This document shows positions 1 through 11,712 of a stretch of DNA of 64,000 bases, piece after piece (position 1 is the first letter of the stretch; the number at the start of each line of letters is the position of its first letter). The stretch spans positions 42,866,850 to 42,930,849 of the forward strand of contig OY757934.1 of assembly GCA_963585895.1 (NCBI GenBank), in the 5' to 3' direction. Origin of the DNA: Sepioteuthis lessoniana. Its lineage: Eukaryota > Mollusca > Cephalopoda > Myopsida > Loliginidae. Under the pieces are notes generated by a model that ran no database searches, had not been told where the DNA came from, and was given only the letters and a program-made list of their open reading frames with translations. Made by a program: the position numbers and the translations under genes.

Positions 1-403
1 GCTGTAAGGACAAAAGCAGAACAGACATTAATTCATTGTTTTGGGAATTTTTTAGAATATAAAAAACGTGTTTAAATATTTTGTCTCCTCTTAGAAATCC
101 GAATGAGAACATTTAAAAAAAGCTACTAAAAATTTAAAGATTGATAGTTGTATCAAAACCTATAATAATAATAATAATAATAATAGAGCTATGGAACATG
201 AAAGTGGTGGTGATAATGATTATAATTGTCCGCTCGAAACGATCCCCAAAAGCTTGATTAAGTGGGGTGGAAGGGTTGGAAATCGGAGGACGAGTACAGA
301 CCATCTCTCAGTCTCCAGTGAAAGACGGTCAACTAACGCTGATGTGAAAAACTTGCAAATAATAATAATGTATTTCACACCTATATATATATATATATAT
401 ATA

Positions 404-597
404 CGAGAGTGGGCTGAAAAGTTCTGAGGTTGAAAAGTTCATATAATGATATCACATCTGCTGTTGATGACTTTCATTGCCAATGGGATCCAAGCACTGC
501 AACACCAATGGAAGAAGTGTGTGAGCGGTAAGGGGGTACTATGCTGAAAAATGAACTTCATCCTTAGTCAGCCTGTGAAATTTACAGCTGACCTTCG
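404..597 (+). mobile_element. Mariner-derived MITE, 194 bp
   Basis: Ends CGAGAGTGGGCTGAAAAGTT and its imperfect inverse (GCTGACCTTCG) are flanked by TA on both sides. The interior reads in part like a transposase C-terminus (ANGIQALQHQWKKCV), so it is an internally deleted mariner. Same family as 11492 and 51478. Confidence 0.85.
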
Positions 598-621
598 TAT
601 ATATATATATATATATATATA

Positions 622-770
622 AAGATCACAATCTGCAGTTTCCTTTTACATCTTCTGAGGTGACCATAAATGGATTTATCAATCCAAATATGCAATACTA
701 ACCTCTTATCCATTTCTAATATGTATATGGATAAAGAGAGGCAAGGACGTATTAGAAGCACGATTTGATA

Positions 771-828
<58 letters not shown>

Positions 829-1454
829 GTTTCGCATAAAAGAAAAGTAAATATTTTAGAATGAATACGTCGGCAAATAATTTCAAATCTGATGTCTAGT
901 TGGTTTTTGTTGTTGTTGATTTTTGCTTCAACACGTGTTTCAGACTCATCCGTCCTCTTCAGGCTGTCAGGTGGCGTTTGAACTTCAAACAATTAATTTC
1001 AATTGTATAATCACAGACACAAAACTTGGAATTAAACAAACTTAAAACAACCTATCAAAACAATCTTTACTATAAAGGATACTAAAAACTCAGCCAAAGA
1101 TCAAACGCAGAAGACTGACATGTCCTAAACACACGCTGCAGAAGTATATAGAATAAAAAATATTTTAAAATCAAACAATGAAATAAATACCAAATTTGAA
1201 ATCAGTTGCAGATTTAATATTTCTTGCATATGGTCTTCCCAAAGGAATTGTTCCAGCTAACATGAGGCTTTACAAAAAAAAATCATGAAAGCAATGATTC
1301 GCTCGCTTGATAGAGACTCCGACTTCGACATAAACACTAGAGTCTTGCAAGAAGATACATTAACACTATATTTGTTTATACTCAGCATTGACTACGTACT
1401 CCTAACGTCAGTAGATCTAATAAAAGAAATAGTTTCTCATTAAATAAAGGTAAG
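622..1454. other. Unassigned AT-rich stretch
   Basis: Apart from the microsatellite at 770-824 I see no gene or recognised repeat. The stretch before it (1-380) is likewise without signal except an ATT tract. Confidence 0.4.
770..824 (+). repeat. (TA)n(TG)n microsatellite
   Basis: Alternating TA then TG tract. Shorter TA tracts lie at 382-403, 598-620 and 2145-2188; (ATT)n at 163-183 and 2486-2516. Confidence 0.9.
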
Positions 1455-2140
1455 AAGCTGACGATATCCCGCTGAAACTATGACAGATTCAGACTACGTA
1501 GACGACCTAACACTTCATGCAAATACACCATCCCTTGTAGAATCCCTACAACAAGCCGCGGGAAGCATCGGCCTCTACGTAAAGGCAAATAAAACGGAGT
1601 ATGTGTGCTTTAAGCAAAAAGACGTTAAAATTAGTGGACGAGTTCAAATATCTCGGCAGCAATATCTCATCTACCGAAAGTGGTGTCAGACTAGTAAAGA
1701 CATGGACTGCTATTGACAGGATATCGATAATATGGAAGTCTGATCTATTCGATAAAATAAAACGTGATTCCTTCCAAGCTGTAGCTGTGTTCATACTACT
1801 ATATGGATGCACTACATGAACGTTAACAAAACGCATTAAGAATAAGCTATAAGAGAACTTCATAAGAATGCTGCGTGCTGTCTTGAACAAATCCTGGAAG
1901 CAACACCCCACAAAATAACAGTTGTACGGCCACTTACCACTCATCTCACAAACCATTCGAGTAAGACAAGCAAGACATGCTGGATATTGCCGGAGCAAGG
2001 ACGAACTCATAAGCAGCATTCTTCTATGGACCAGCAAAGACTTATATCAGCCCTGTGCGGACACAAGATGCGGCTTAGAAGACCTGCTTGGGGCAATGGA
2101 TGATAGGGATGGATTGCGAGAGAGAATCAGCATGACTTAA
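1455..2140 (+). pseudogene. LINE reverse transcriptase, C-terminal fragment
   Basis: Conceptual translation across frames gives the catalytic YVDD box (SDYVDDLTLHANTPS), then GLYVKANKTEYVCF, FKYLGSNISSTES, WTAIDRISIIWKSDL, FILLYGCTTWTLTKR and the 3' end YGHLPLISQTIRVRQARHAG. This is the end of a non-LTR retrotransposon polyprotein. Frame changes and internal stops show it is dead. It ends in a TA microsatellite. Confidence 0.88.
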
Positions 2141-2191
<51 letters not shown>

Positions 2192-2198
2192 TTACTTC

Positions 2199-2482
2199 TT
2201 GCTATTTTTCCCACTAGTTCTAATTGGTGGTTTTTCAATAAGTCTGAGTGACAACAGGGTTTATTCAGGTCCTCAGGACTCTTCTAAGTATTCTAGCCAA
2301 TTTTATAAGTGCTGTGGTCTGAATAGTTTCAATTCTTCCTCTAATTTCAAGTTCATTGAGTCTCTTTTCTGGGTTCTTGGGGAATGTTACAAGGGCCTTA
2401 GCTACGATTAATATCACTATTACCTTCCACAGTTTTTAGCTCTCTGGCTAGGTCCAGATATTTCTCCATAAATACGAAAAAA

Positions 2483-2516
<34 letters not shown>

Positions 2517-3300
2517 TCACTCCTTGTGAGTTCTTCACACCAGTAAACGCTAGTGTTGTTTCACAGAGGCCTGAGTGACGGCAAGTTTGCTCAGGTCTCT
2601 AGGACTCTTCTCAGTATTCTGGCCGATCTTAACCATGTTGCAGTCTGATAAGTCTCGATTTGTTCTCCGATTTCCAGTCCCCTTTACAAACCTTTGAGAA
2701 CCGTTCCAAGTGTTGCAACTACAATTGGTATTACTGTCACCCTCATGTTCTTCAGATTTCTCAGTTCTCTGGCAAGATCTAATTATTTGTCTCTTTTATC
2801 ATTATTATTATTATTATCTAAGTTTGCTTTTTTTACCCTTTTGAGAGTTTTTCACACCAGCGTTAGCTGATAGTTTTCCACAGAAGTCAGAGGGACAGCA
2901 AGTCTCCTCAAGGTCTCAGGACTCTTCTTAGTATCCTAGCCGATCTCAACAATGCTGTAGTTTGGATGGTCTCCGCATGGCCTTTTATTCTTATCATTAT
3001 TATTATTATTTCACTCCTTGTGGGTTCTTCACATCAGAGTTAGCTTGTTGTATTTCACAGGAGTCTGAGTGAGAGCAAGTCTCTTCAGGTCTCCAGGACT
3101 GTTATCAGTATTCAAGTCGATCTTAGCAGTGGTGTAGTTTGGGTAGTCATCCTCCGATTCCCAACTCTTTCAGTTCTCTTTCAGTCTTTGGGGACCATTC
3201 GAAGTGCACCAGTTACCGTTGGTATCACCGTCATCCTCATATTCCACAGCTTTCTTAATTCTCTGGTAACGTCTAAGTACTTGTCTCTCTTTAACTTTTT
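2199..3300 (+). repeat. Four tandem copies of a ~300-bp repeat
   Basis: Copies start near 2200, 2515, 2820 and 3010. They share GTGAGTTCTTCACACCAG, CTGAGTGACGGCAAG, TCTCTAGGACTCTTCTCAGT and CAGTTCTCTGGCAAGATCTA, separated by (ATT)n. The third copy is shortened. Possibly a dispersed element inserted repeatedly at its own ATT tail. No coding content recognised. Confidence 0.82.
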
Positions 3301-3646
3301 TTTATTTTCATTATGTGTTCCGTTGAGACGGCAAACTCCTCAACACAGTAAGTTGTCTTTTGAGTGTGTGTGTGTGTGCGTGTGTGAATTATCACTCGGT
3401 CGGATCTTCTGATAAAGATTAGGTAATCTGTTTGTATCTAAAAAACCCGGAGGATTTTATGCGTCTCATTATCCAGGACAGATTCTCGTTTGTGCATATA
3501 CTATTTGTCCGTGCTGTCAAATTCCAATTTCTGCCATAATTCCCAGTGGATCACCTTCCCTTCTCAGCCGTGTCTAATCTTATACTCCTTTTGGGCTAAT
3601 TAGCTACATTCGCGTACTATGTGATTAATCATTTTGTCTTTATCAG

Positions 3647-4226
3647 TAGATAATCAACACTTGTTATTCTGTTGTAACTTTTAATATAATCGATCTGCAA
3701 CAGTGGACTCTAATGATAGAGATGCCCTGTTACTAGATAATCAACACTTGCTATTCTGTAGCACCTTATCGATTTTAGTTTTGATATAATCGATCTGCAA
3801 CAGTGGACTCTAATGATAGAGATGCCCTGTTACTAGATAATCAACACTTGCTATTCCGTTGCACCTTATCGATTCTAGTTTTAATATAATCGATCTGCAA
3901 CAGTGAACTCTAATGATAGAGATGCCCTGTTACTAGATAATCAACACTTGCTATTCTGTAGCATCTTATCTATTTTAGTTTTAATATAATCGATCTGCAA
4001 CAGTGGACTCTAATGATAGAGATGCCCTGTTACTAGATAATCAACATTTGCTATTCTGTAGCAACTTATCGATTTTAGTTTTAATATAATCGATCTGCAA
4101 CAGTGGACTATAATGATAGAGCTGCTCTGTCAGTAGATAATCAACACTTGCTATTCTGTTGCACCTTATCGATTTTAGTTTTAATATAATCGATCTGCAA
4201 CAGTGGACTCTAATGATAGAGATGCT
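3647..4226 (+). repeat. 100-bp satellite, ~5.8 units
   Basis: Units start at 3647 (87 bp), 3734, 3834, 3934, 4034 and 4134, exactly 100 bp apart after the first. Each contains TAGATAATCAACACTTGCTA, CTTATCGATTTTAG and CAGTGGACTCTAATGATAGA. Units differ at only a few positions. Confidence 0.95.
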
Positions 4227-4380
4227 TAAGAATGAAGGATTCTAATTATCATTTTATAATCAACAGCGGTCCATGATATCAATGCATGTATTTTAGAAGG
4301 ATTGAAGGATTTTAATTAGCATTTCATTATAATCTTTATCGTAACGAAAATATGAATGATGCAAAATTACGCTCAGCGCA

Positions 4381-4740
4381 AACTTCCTCATCATCATCAT
4401 ATCACGCTACTAGCACGGATTTCCCAGACACTTTCTCGCCACTCGTCTCTATCGCCCCTCGCTTCCGGTCGGTCTTCTAAGCTACATCCTGTGTCCGCAC
4501 AGAGCTGTTGTAGATAAGTTCTAGCTGGTCGACCAACAGTTGCTCGTCCGTGTGAAGGGGTCCAGAGAAGAACATTGCTTATGAGTTCGCTCTTACTTCT
4601 TTAGCAGTGTCTAGCATGTCTTGTTTATCGGACTTGGATAGTTTTAGAGATGGGAGGGAGGTGGCCATATAGCTGTTGCTTTGTGGAATGTTGTTTCCAG
4701 TATTTGTTCAATACAGATCGCAGCATTCTTGTGCAATTGC
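4381..4740 (-). pseudogene. LINE 3' fragment, minus
   Basis: Same LINE 3' end as at 1.5-2.1 kb on the opposite strand, beginning with its (ATC)n tail (4382-4400) and running to the AGCATTCTTGTGCAATT region. Diverged, no open frame. Confidence 0.75.
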
Positions 4741-4865
4741 AGTCAAGAACCCACAAAATTATTATTCAGTTGTAAATTAGACTATAAATTGCTTTATTTC
4801 TGAGTTAGAGCATTTTAAATGTATTGCTCTAATAAAAATCACGTTATGAAGTGCCCTTTTTTGTT
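4738..4865 (+). repeat. Dispersed AT-rich repeat (type H)
   Basis: CCACAAAATTATTATTCAGT, then GCATTTTAAATGTATTGCTC and a TTTTTGTT end. Related copies at 15160-15265 and 15640-15715 (plus) and at 22840-22915 and 24625-24850 (minus). Probably a MITE. Confidence 0.65.
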
Positions 4866-4937
4866 TTATTACGTTCGAATACAAATATACATACATAGTT
4901 AACCATGAATAAGTTTACCTCAAAACATTTTAATGAA

Positions 4938-5210
4938 GAGCTAATTTTCTTCTAAACCAAAAATGCCAGGGTTTTTATTATTTCTGATTGAACATTATGC
5001 AAATAAAACGGATATTATTAGGTATTTTTTATCACAGCATTGAAACTGTAAGCACAAGTAAATCCCTTATATATATCCAAGCAATTTTATTTTCAGTTTC
5101 AAGAGTTTCAGTGGCAATAATATCAATTATTATCCGTTTTGATTGTATGACTTTCACCTAGCAATAGTAAAAATCCTAGTATCTTTGGTTTAGAAGAAAA
5201 TAATTTTTTT
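4938..5210. mobile_element. Foldback MITE
   Basis: Inverted arms of ~85 bp: AATTTTCTTCTAAACCAAAA on the left returns as GGTTTAGAAGAAAATAATT on the right, and the inner AATAAAACGGATATTATTAG pairs with ATTATTATCCGTTTTGATTG. No coding content. Ends and target duplication are not exact. Confidence 0.78.
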
Positions 5211-5530
5211 AAAGGTTGGTGAGATTTAGGCCTGATACTCTTTACGTGTGCGTAACGCGCCTACGCGCTCGCGCGCGCGCGAGAGAGAGAGAGATAACAT
5301 TTAAAAGCGTTGTATCTTTTGTCTGGAGGAAAAAATGTCAATCATCTCAAATCAAAATCAACAAAATCTTTCGAATAAAAGATCAGAATTAATATCGAGA
5401 TGCTGACATAGAAATGATATTCCTTAGCGATTTGCCACACCAACACGATTAAAATCACTTTAAAATTCAAAAAGATAATTCAAAATTTAATGATTCAAAA
5501 ATGTAGAAATAAGCTTTTTGATTTCCAAAC

Positions 5531-5830
5531 TTTATTGATTGCCTGATAGATTGAATTTAAAGGCATGTCTACCCATCCAGGGTTATTTTATACCTAGAGG
5601 CTAGAGAATCACGTTCATGGCTTGTTCATATTTACGTTTTGCGTTGTTTCTCGAAAAATTTCTCGAATACGAATTATTTTTATACAAATCTATTTGATTA
5701 AACCTAACAGGTACTACCACTCCGAGTCAGAGTAGACTGAAAATAATAGCAATGAAGGCATACTCCATACTTCCCATATTTCTAGAACTGGAACCTCACC
5801 ATCAGATGTAGTTTAGTATGATGCTCAAGA
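5531..5830 (-). mobile_element. Type D retroposon, shortened
   Basis: AAAGGCATGTCTACCCATCC (tail, reversed), then the GTACTACCACTCCGAGTCAG block. The middle is mostly deleted. Confidence 0.7.
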
Positions 5831-6076
5831 TACACAGAGATAGAAGCGGTGGGGAAGGAAACAAGCCAAACGGAAACTGGCGAAGGATTTATAACAACCG
5901 CCATTTTCTTTATAACTTGTCAATTTTTCGCACGTATTGTCACGGTCAAATTGATCGTCGTTTACTTATTGAAATTACCAGGTAAAAAGGAAAAAAATGT
6001 TGACTCTTTTTAGGTGATGGTTGAATTTTATACCTCGTCTTTTTTACTATATACCTTATAATTCATTCCTTCAGTT

Positions 6077-6328
6077 TTCTTATTCTTTATCTGCCAACGA
6101 GTGTCCTGGAATGACACTAAACAATCTGATTTCCCAGTCGGCTAAGGCTACATAATACAACGACTGCATCTCTGCAGAGAGGTTACCCACCCCCAAAGAG
6201 TGTTCTTATTCTTTATCTGCCAACGAGTGTCCTGGAATGACACTAAACAATCTGATTTCCCAGTCGGCTAAGGCTACATAATACAACGACTGCATCTCTG
6301 CAGAGAGGTTACCCATCCCCAAAGAGTG
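6077..6328 (+). repeat. Near-identical 126-bp tandem duplication
   Basis: 6077-6202 and 6203-6328 differ at essentially one base (CCCACCCCC or CCCATCCCC). The unit contains the 5' end of a type C element. The identity indicates a recent duplication. Confidence 0.93.
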
Positions 6329-6872
6329 TCCTGAATATGACACTGAACCATCTGATGGTGAGGTTCCAGTGATGCTAGAACTTTGGGGAATGTGGAGTAC
6401 CCATTCATTGCTATCGCTCCCAGATCCACTTTGTCCCGGAGGGGTAGCACCTGATAGGGCCCGATCTATGGGTTAAATAGAACTAATCTGCGTACTTATG
6501 CTAAACTAAATTACTTGAAATAAAACTGTTTTGATATTTAAACAGCGTACTAATGCTAAACTGAATTGCTTGAAATGGAACTATTTTTGACATTGATACT
6601 GTACTTACGTTAAACCGAAATAGAACTGTTTTGACATTTAACTGTGTGTAAACAAAATCTGTACTTATACTAAACTGAATTAGCTGAATTAGAACTGCTT
6701 GACTAAACTGAATAGCTTGAAATAGAAATGTTTTTCACAATTAAACTGTACTTACATTTAAGCTGCGTACTTATGCTAAGTTCTATTAGAAATAGAACTA
6801 TTTTCATAAAAATAGATTTGGCATTAAATAACCTACAAAGATTGATATGCCATAAAACCCAAACAACCAACA
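6137..6872 (+). mobile_element. Type C retroposon, expanded internal repeat
   Basis: 5' CCCAGTCGGCTAAGGCTACA, the GGTGAGGTTCCAGTGATGCT block, a longer than usual run of the ~50-bp internal repeat, then the shared tail ending at about 6872. Its first ~120 bp belong to a recent tandem duplication (see 6077-6328). Confidence 0.8.
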
Positions 6873-7760
6873 ACTGAATTAGCTGAATTAGAACTATTTG
6901 AATAAACTGAATAGCTTGAAATAGAAATGTTTTTGACAATTAAATTGTGTACTAAGGCTAAACTGAATTGTTTGAAATAGAACAGCTTATTTGTTTAAAA
7001 ATAGATTTGGCGTTAAATAACCTACAAAGGTTGATATGCCATAAAACCCAAACAACCAAACATCCAACCGGGCCAGAGTAGACCCGGGAGCGATGAAGAG
7101 GTACCCCGCATTCCCCAAAGCTCCAGCATTGCTGGAGCCTCACCGTTAGGTTGTTTAGTGTCACATCAAGACACCTGTGAGGGGCGGGAGTCTTACCCCC
7201 TCTGCAGAGAAGTAGTCAGTGTATTCTACAGCCCCAGCCGACTGGGCAAGGTTTGAATTAGAACTGTTTGACTAAACTGAATAGTTTGAAATAGAAATGT
7301 TTTTGACAATTAAACTGTGTACTCATGCTAAACTAAATTGTTTGAAATAGAACTGATTATTTCTATAAAAATGGACTTGGCATTTAATAACCTACAAAGG
7401 TTGATATACCATAAAACCCAAACAACCAACCAACTAAAAAATTTGATGTTGAGGTTCCAGTAATACTGGAGATTTGGGGAATGCAGAGTACCCCTTCATT
7501 GCCATCACTCCCAGTTCCACTCACGGCCAGAATTGTAGCACCAGATAGGGTCCTATCTATGGATCAAATAGAACTAAACTGTGTACTTATGCTAAACTGA
7601 ATTGTTTGAAATTGAACTGTTTTGACATTTAACTGTGTAAACAACAAAAAATATACTAAACTGAATTGTTTGAAATAGAACTGTTTATATGTATAAAAAC
7701 GGAAAACGGATTTGGCATTAATAACCTATGGATGTGCCATAAAACCAAACTAAACGAAAT
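6873..7760. mobile_element. Rearranged type C pieces in both orientations
   Basis: Plus-oriented internal-repeat and tail pieces surround a minus-oriented 5' segment (about 7063-7250, ending CCCCAGCCGACTGGGCAAGG). A further plus copy occupies 7440-7760. Inversion or nested insertion. No open frame of interest. Confidence 0.7.
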
Positions 7761-7791
7761 CCACATTTTCACAGGAGTAGATATCATGTTA

Positions 7792-8072
7792 AGGAGGTGC
7801 CCGTCGTGTAATGGTTATCGTCGTAGGAAATGGACCCGGCGACACGAGTTCAAATCCTGGACTAGACTGATTGCATTTCACATAGCACTAGTACCCTTGG
7901 GAAAGGTATGAATCCAATTATTCTCCCTCCAGCTATGGGTAAATAGTAGGGCAGACTGTTTCTTCAGCCTTGGTGAGGCAACTAGTCTAGGAGAAGGACA
8001 ACTCTGAATTCAAACCTGTTAAACTCCGCTTAAAAAACTGACCTTGTGTCATATCCTGCCCGAGCGGAGGGG
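7792..8072 (+). mobile_element. tRNA-SINE type B
   Basis: Head GGTGCCCGTCGTGTAATGG, B-box-like GAGTTCAAATCCTGGACT, centre CCCTTGGGAAAGGTATGAA, then a different 3' part ending CCGAGCGGAGGGGTTGG. It shares the centre with type A but not the tail. Confidence 0.85.
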
Positions 8073-8075
8073 TTG

Positions 8076-8318
8076 GTAAATATGGATATCATGTCTAGTG
8101 ACTAGCGGGCTAGACTGCTTCATTGTAGTAAATAAGTTCGAGCTCCAGTCAAGCTATCACTTTCACTTTCAGACTTATATCCTTGGGAAAGATATGAACC
8201 CTTTTATCCTCTCCAGCAATAGTTTAAATTGTACTACTATGGTCCTTCTTCAAAAATGGTTTTAGCATTAAATAAACCACGAAGGTTGATATGCCATTAA
8301 AACAAAGAAACCAAACAT
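8076..8318 (+). mobile_element. Type A SINE, diverged head
   Basis: Centre CCTTGGGAAAGATATGAACC and the tail GGTTGATATGCCATTAAAAC are clear. It abuts the 3' end of a type B SINE at 8072. Confidence 0.75.
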
Positions 8319-9360
8319 GTTCACGTATCTTTTTATTCTTTTTGCTATTTAAAAATTTGTGTTTATTTTTATTCTCCTCCTTTTCTGCTCTCTTCTGTCA
8401 AACACTTTTTTATAGGTACACAAGACAAAAAAAACTGTTACCCTAACGACAAATAAATAATAGTAATAGTAGAATTTACACTAATAATTGCAAGGCGTGG
8501 ATATGCTAACATCAACAACGGCCATATTAATAATGGCGGTAACATTAACAAGTCAGCTCTCTCGTTCCTTTGATGTCTCGTTTCCATCAAGGAAACAGAT
8601 GTTTCGAACGTGATTAAACAAGAAATGTCGTCGTCTCAGCCTATGTAACAATTCCTCCAGCCCACACCACCATCAATTGACCATTATGCTGCATCTACAT
8701 AGTCCGCTTTCACGTTGTTATTTGGTGGGACGTTAATAGTATCCGCACTCCGTGATCAGAGACCTGAAACCAAAAACCGATGACGACAGATTGCTGGATT
8801 AGACGACAGGATGAGCTCATCAGAATCTACCGGTTAAAAAAAAATTGTGGTTTGCCGGGGCATAGACTTTACCTCTTCTCCGACCTTTTTTTTATGTGCA
8901 GTTTAGCTCTCAAACTTACGCTCAAGTTCACACACGATCGAATCAAAAACGAAATTTAAATAACGATCAGATAACTAAGCCACATCAATCTCAGGATTTA
9001 CAATTAATTCTAACGGCATGTCAGCACGTCTAGGGTTATTTTATGTCAAGAGGATAGGTAATCGTATTTATTGTACATAGATATTTATATTTTTGCGTAG
9101 TTGTTTCTTAAAAGTTTTTTGGGTTTTTTTTTCACAGTTATATGGTATCAAGAATTACGATGTAATATAAATGATTTGTAGTTATATGGTTAGTATTCCA
9201 GTCTAATACTAAGAATTATATAGTTTCAAGTAATCTTATCAAGCACTAATAACTATATGATTTCAAGTAATTATTTCTATTTAGTATTAGTTATTTGTTT
9301 CAAGTAAATCATAATCTTTAGTAAACAATTATATCTTCAAGTTACAATTCTTGATACAAA

Positions 9361-9392
9361 TCATCATCATCATCATCATATCGTGCTGTTGC
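9361..9392 (-). mobile_element. Very short LINE 3' end
   Basis: (ATC)n followed by ATATCGTGCTGTTGCAG, matching only the final ~30 bp of the LINE with its (GAT)n tail. An extreme 5' truncation. Confidence 0.4.
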
Positions 9393-9710
9393 AGAATTCT
9401 ATGTTTTTAAGTAATTATTTCAATTCAACAATATTCATTATATTGCATACAGTTATATGGTTTCAAGTAATTATTTTTATTTAATATGTCATTTGTTAGC
9501 ACACAGGTATATGGTTTCTGGTAACTAATAATAATAATCTTTATTGAACAATTATCACTTGAAGTAATTATTTGTATATAAATAATTTGCATTTATATGG
9601 GATCAAGTATTCTTACTGCATACGAATAATTTTTAAAGACCTATTTGACCCAGAGATAGGATCCTAACAGGTACTACCATTTCGGATCAGAATGAACCCG
9701 GCTGTAATGA

Positions 9711-10261
9711 GGGGGTGTCCTCGTGGTGTAATGGTTAAAGCGATGGACTCCGGAATCTTCGTACTCCAGTTGCGCTATTACGTTCACTTTCGGGCAAATA
9801 CCCTTAGGAAAGGTATGAACCCCCTCATCCTCCCAGCTATGGGTTAAATAGCATCATTGTTGCTATTCTAGAAGGATGGCTTTGGCATTAAATAACACAC
9901 GAAGGTTGATATGCCATTAAAACAAAGAAACCAAACCAACCGGACGAGATGTTGAACTTAATTCTTAATCCTTTTTTCTTTCGAGTGCTAGCTTTTTTGA
10001 TAACTTACCTATTCACGGAGGGTGTCCTCGTGGTGTAATGGTTAAAGCGATGGACTCCGGAATCGTAGAACGCGATTTCGTACTCCAGTCGTGCTATTAC
10101 GTTCACTTTTGGGCAAATACCCTTGGGGAAGGTATGAACCCCCTTATCCTCCCAGCTATGGGTTAAATAGTACCACTACTGTTCTTCTAGTAGAATGGCT
10201 TTGGCATTAAATAACCTAAAAAGAGTTGATATGCCATTAAACCAAACCAAACCAAACCAAA
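9711..10261 (+). mobile_element. Composite insertion of two tRNA-SINEs (type A)
   Basis: Two type A SINE copies (9714-9941 and 10019-10261) in the same orientation with a ~77-bp linker. The whole block is flanked by the 13-bp direct repeat CCGGCTGTAATGA (9698-9710, 10262-10274). Each copy has an A-box-like TGGTGTAATGGTTAAAGC, the conserved CCCTTGGGAAAGGTATGAA centre and the GGTTGATATGCCATTAAA tail. The host element is a type D repeat that continues on both sides. Confidence 0.85.
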
Positions 10262-10463
10262 CCGGCTGTAATGATAAAGATGGAGTACTCCACATTCTCA
10301 GATATCCAGAATTAGAACTTAACCATTAGATGCAGGTTTTGTTTTGTTCTGTATTTTTTTTTTTTTTTTTTTTTTTTGCGGGGAGGAGTCATACCTCTTT
10401 GCAGGTAATAAAGTAAGAGTACTCTAAGCATCACTTCGGGTCGAAGTTAACGGTTTACTAAAA

Positions 10464-10720
10464 AAAGTAAAGTTGGTGACCTTAGTCGAGGGTGACCAGA
10501 AAGCTCCCTTTTCAATACCTACTACACCAAGGTGTAGGGGAGGGCGCTACTCAGTTCCCTGGATTGCTTCACTTTACCCTTGACCCTTACCTTATAATGC
10601 TGAGGGTTAAGCAAGGCAGCATCAAGTACCATTTTTTGAGTCTTTCGTATGACTCGACCCGGGATTGAACCCCGATCTCCCAGACCATTGCCGAACACTA
10701 CTCATTCGGTCAATGGTCCA
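10464..10720 (-). mobile_element. tRNA-SINE type E, minus, with target duplication
   Basis: Reverse orientation: the head contains TCATTCGGTCAATGGTCC and a B-box GGGATTGAACCCCGATCTCC. The 3' end carries GGTGTAGGGGAGGGCGCTAC. Flanked by the 11-bp repeat GTTTACTAAAA (10453-10463, 10721-10731). Confidence 0.88.
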
Positions 10721-10884
10721 GTTTACTAAAATACTACAATCATAATGCTACACAAATTCTGACGAACTTTGTATTAAGCTTAAGACAGATTTTGTTAAAT
10801 GAGACTTGCGCTGGATCGCCCTCAGAATATTGTATCATCTAATCTCATTATAACATTTAAGAAAGAATTATCATTACCTGACTA

Positions 10885-11060
10885 AATGGAAGCGGGCATG
10901 ACGTTATGATCATCATATGAAATTGACGATGGGAGTTCAGATCCTGAACAAAGCTGTTTCCATTTCACATCTTTGGGAAAGGCATGAAACTTTCACTCCC
11001 CTCCCCTAGCTATGGGTAAATATTTGGGCAGACTGGGCTCTCGAACCTTACAAACCCAAG
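10885..11060 (+). mobile_element. Type B SINE, diverged fragment
   Basis: Head AGCGGGCATGACGTTATG, B-box-like GGAGTTCAGATCCTG, centre TTTGGGAAAGGCATGAAAC. The 3' part is lost. Confidence 0.65.
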
Positions 11061-11198
11061 CAGTCTAAATCATAACCGAGGGCGCATGAGGCTAGCAACT
11101 CTACTCTATAAAAACCTACACAAACGAAGACGAAAACAGCAGTTTACCAACTTTATCTCTCTACGATACCTCCTCTCCGATAAGATTGATCAGAAGAA

Positions 11199-11203
11199 GC
11201 ACA

Positions 11204-11280
<77 letters not shown>

Positions 11281-11281
11281 G
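11199..11281 (+). repeat. (CA)n(TA)n(GA)n compound microsatellite
   Basis: Three adjacent dinucleotide tracts, shortly upstream of the LINE-derived MITE region. Confidence 0.9.
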
Positions 11282-11491
11282 TGAATGGATGGACAGAGGA
11301 TTAGAAGAAATAAACATTTTCCAAAGCTATACTATCCCATAATAGTCATATGAGCATATATATTTCCTATACTAAATTTAGCGATTATTATGAGATAGAG
11401 GTAACATTACTTTTATCAAATTCACATAGTATAAGAAAAATTATACAACACCTGTCCCATAATAACTGTTACATTTAGTGTATGAGATTTA

Positions 11492-11706
11492 CGAGGGTGG
11501 GCTGAAACATTCATGGGCTGTAAAGTCTATTTGATGACGTTATATCGGCTTTTGATGATTTTTTTTACTAATGGGATCCAAGCGCTGCAACACCGATGGA
11601 AGAAGTGAGTGAACAGCAAGGGATAGGATGTTGAAAAATAAATTTCATTTGGACACATTCCATGAGAGTATCTTAGTCAGCCTGTGAACTTTACAGCCGA
11701 CTTTCG
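11492..11706 (+). mobile_element. Mariner-derived MITE, 215 bp
   Basis: Inverted ends CGAGGGTGGGCTGAAACATT and ...CAGCCGACTTTCG are flanked by TA. The interior again encodes a remnant of the transposase C-terminus (TNGIQALQHRWKK). Second copy of this deletion derivative. Confidence 0.87.
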
Positions 11707-11712
11707 TATACA

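Larger units (their letters stand above)
9000..10440 (-). mobile_element. Type D retroposon split by a SINE pair
   Basis: Pieces 9000-9710 and 10275-10440 read as one minus-oriented element: tail (GGCATGTCAGCACGTCTAGG), middle with repeated TATATGGTTTCAAGTA motifs, then the 5' block. The composite insertion at 9711-10261 separates them. A short LINE end sits at 9361. Confidence 0.82.
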
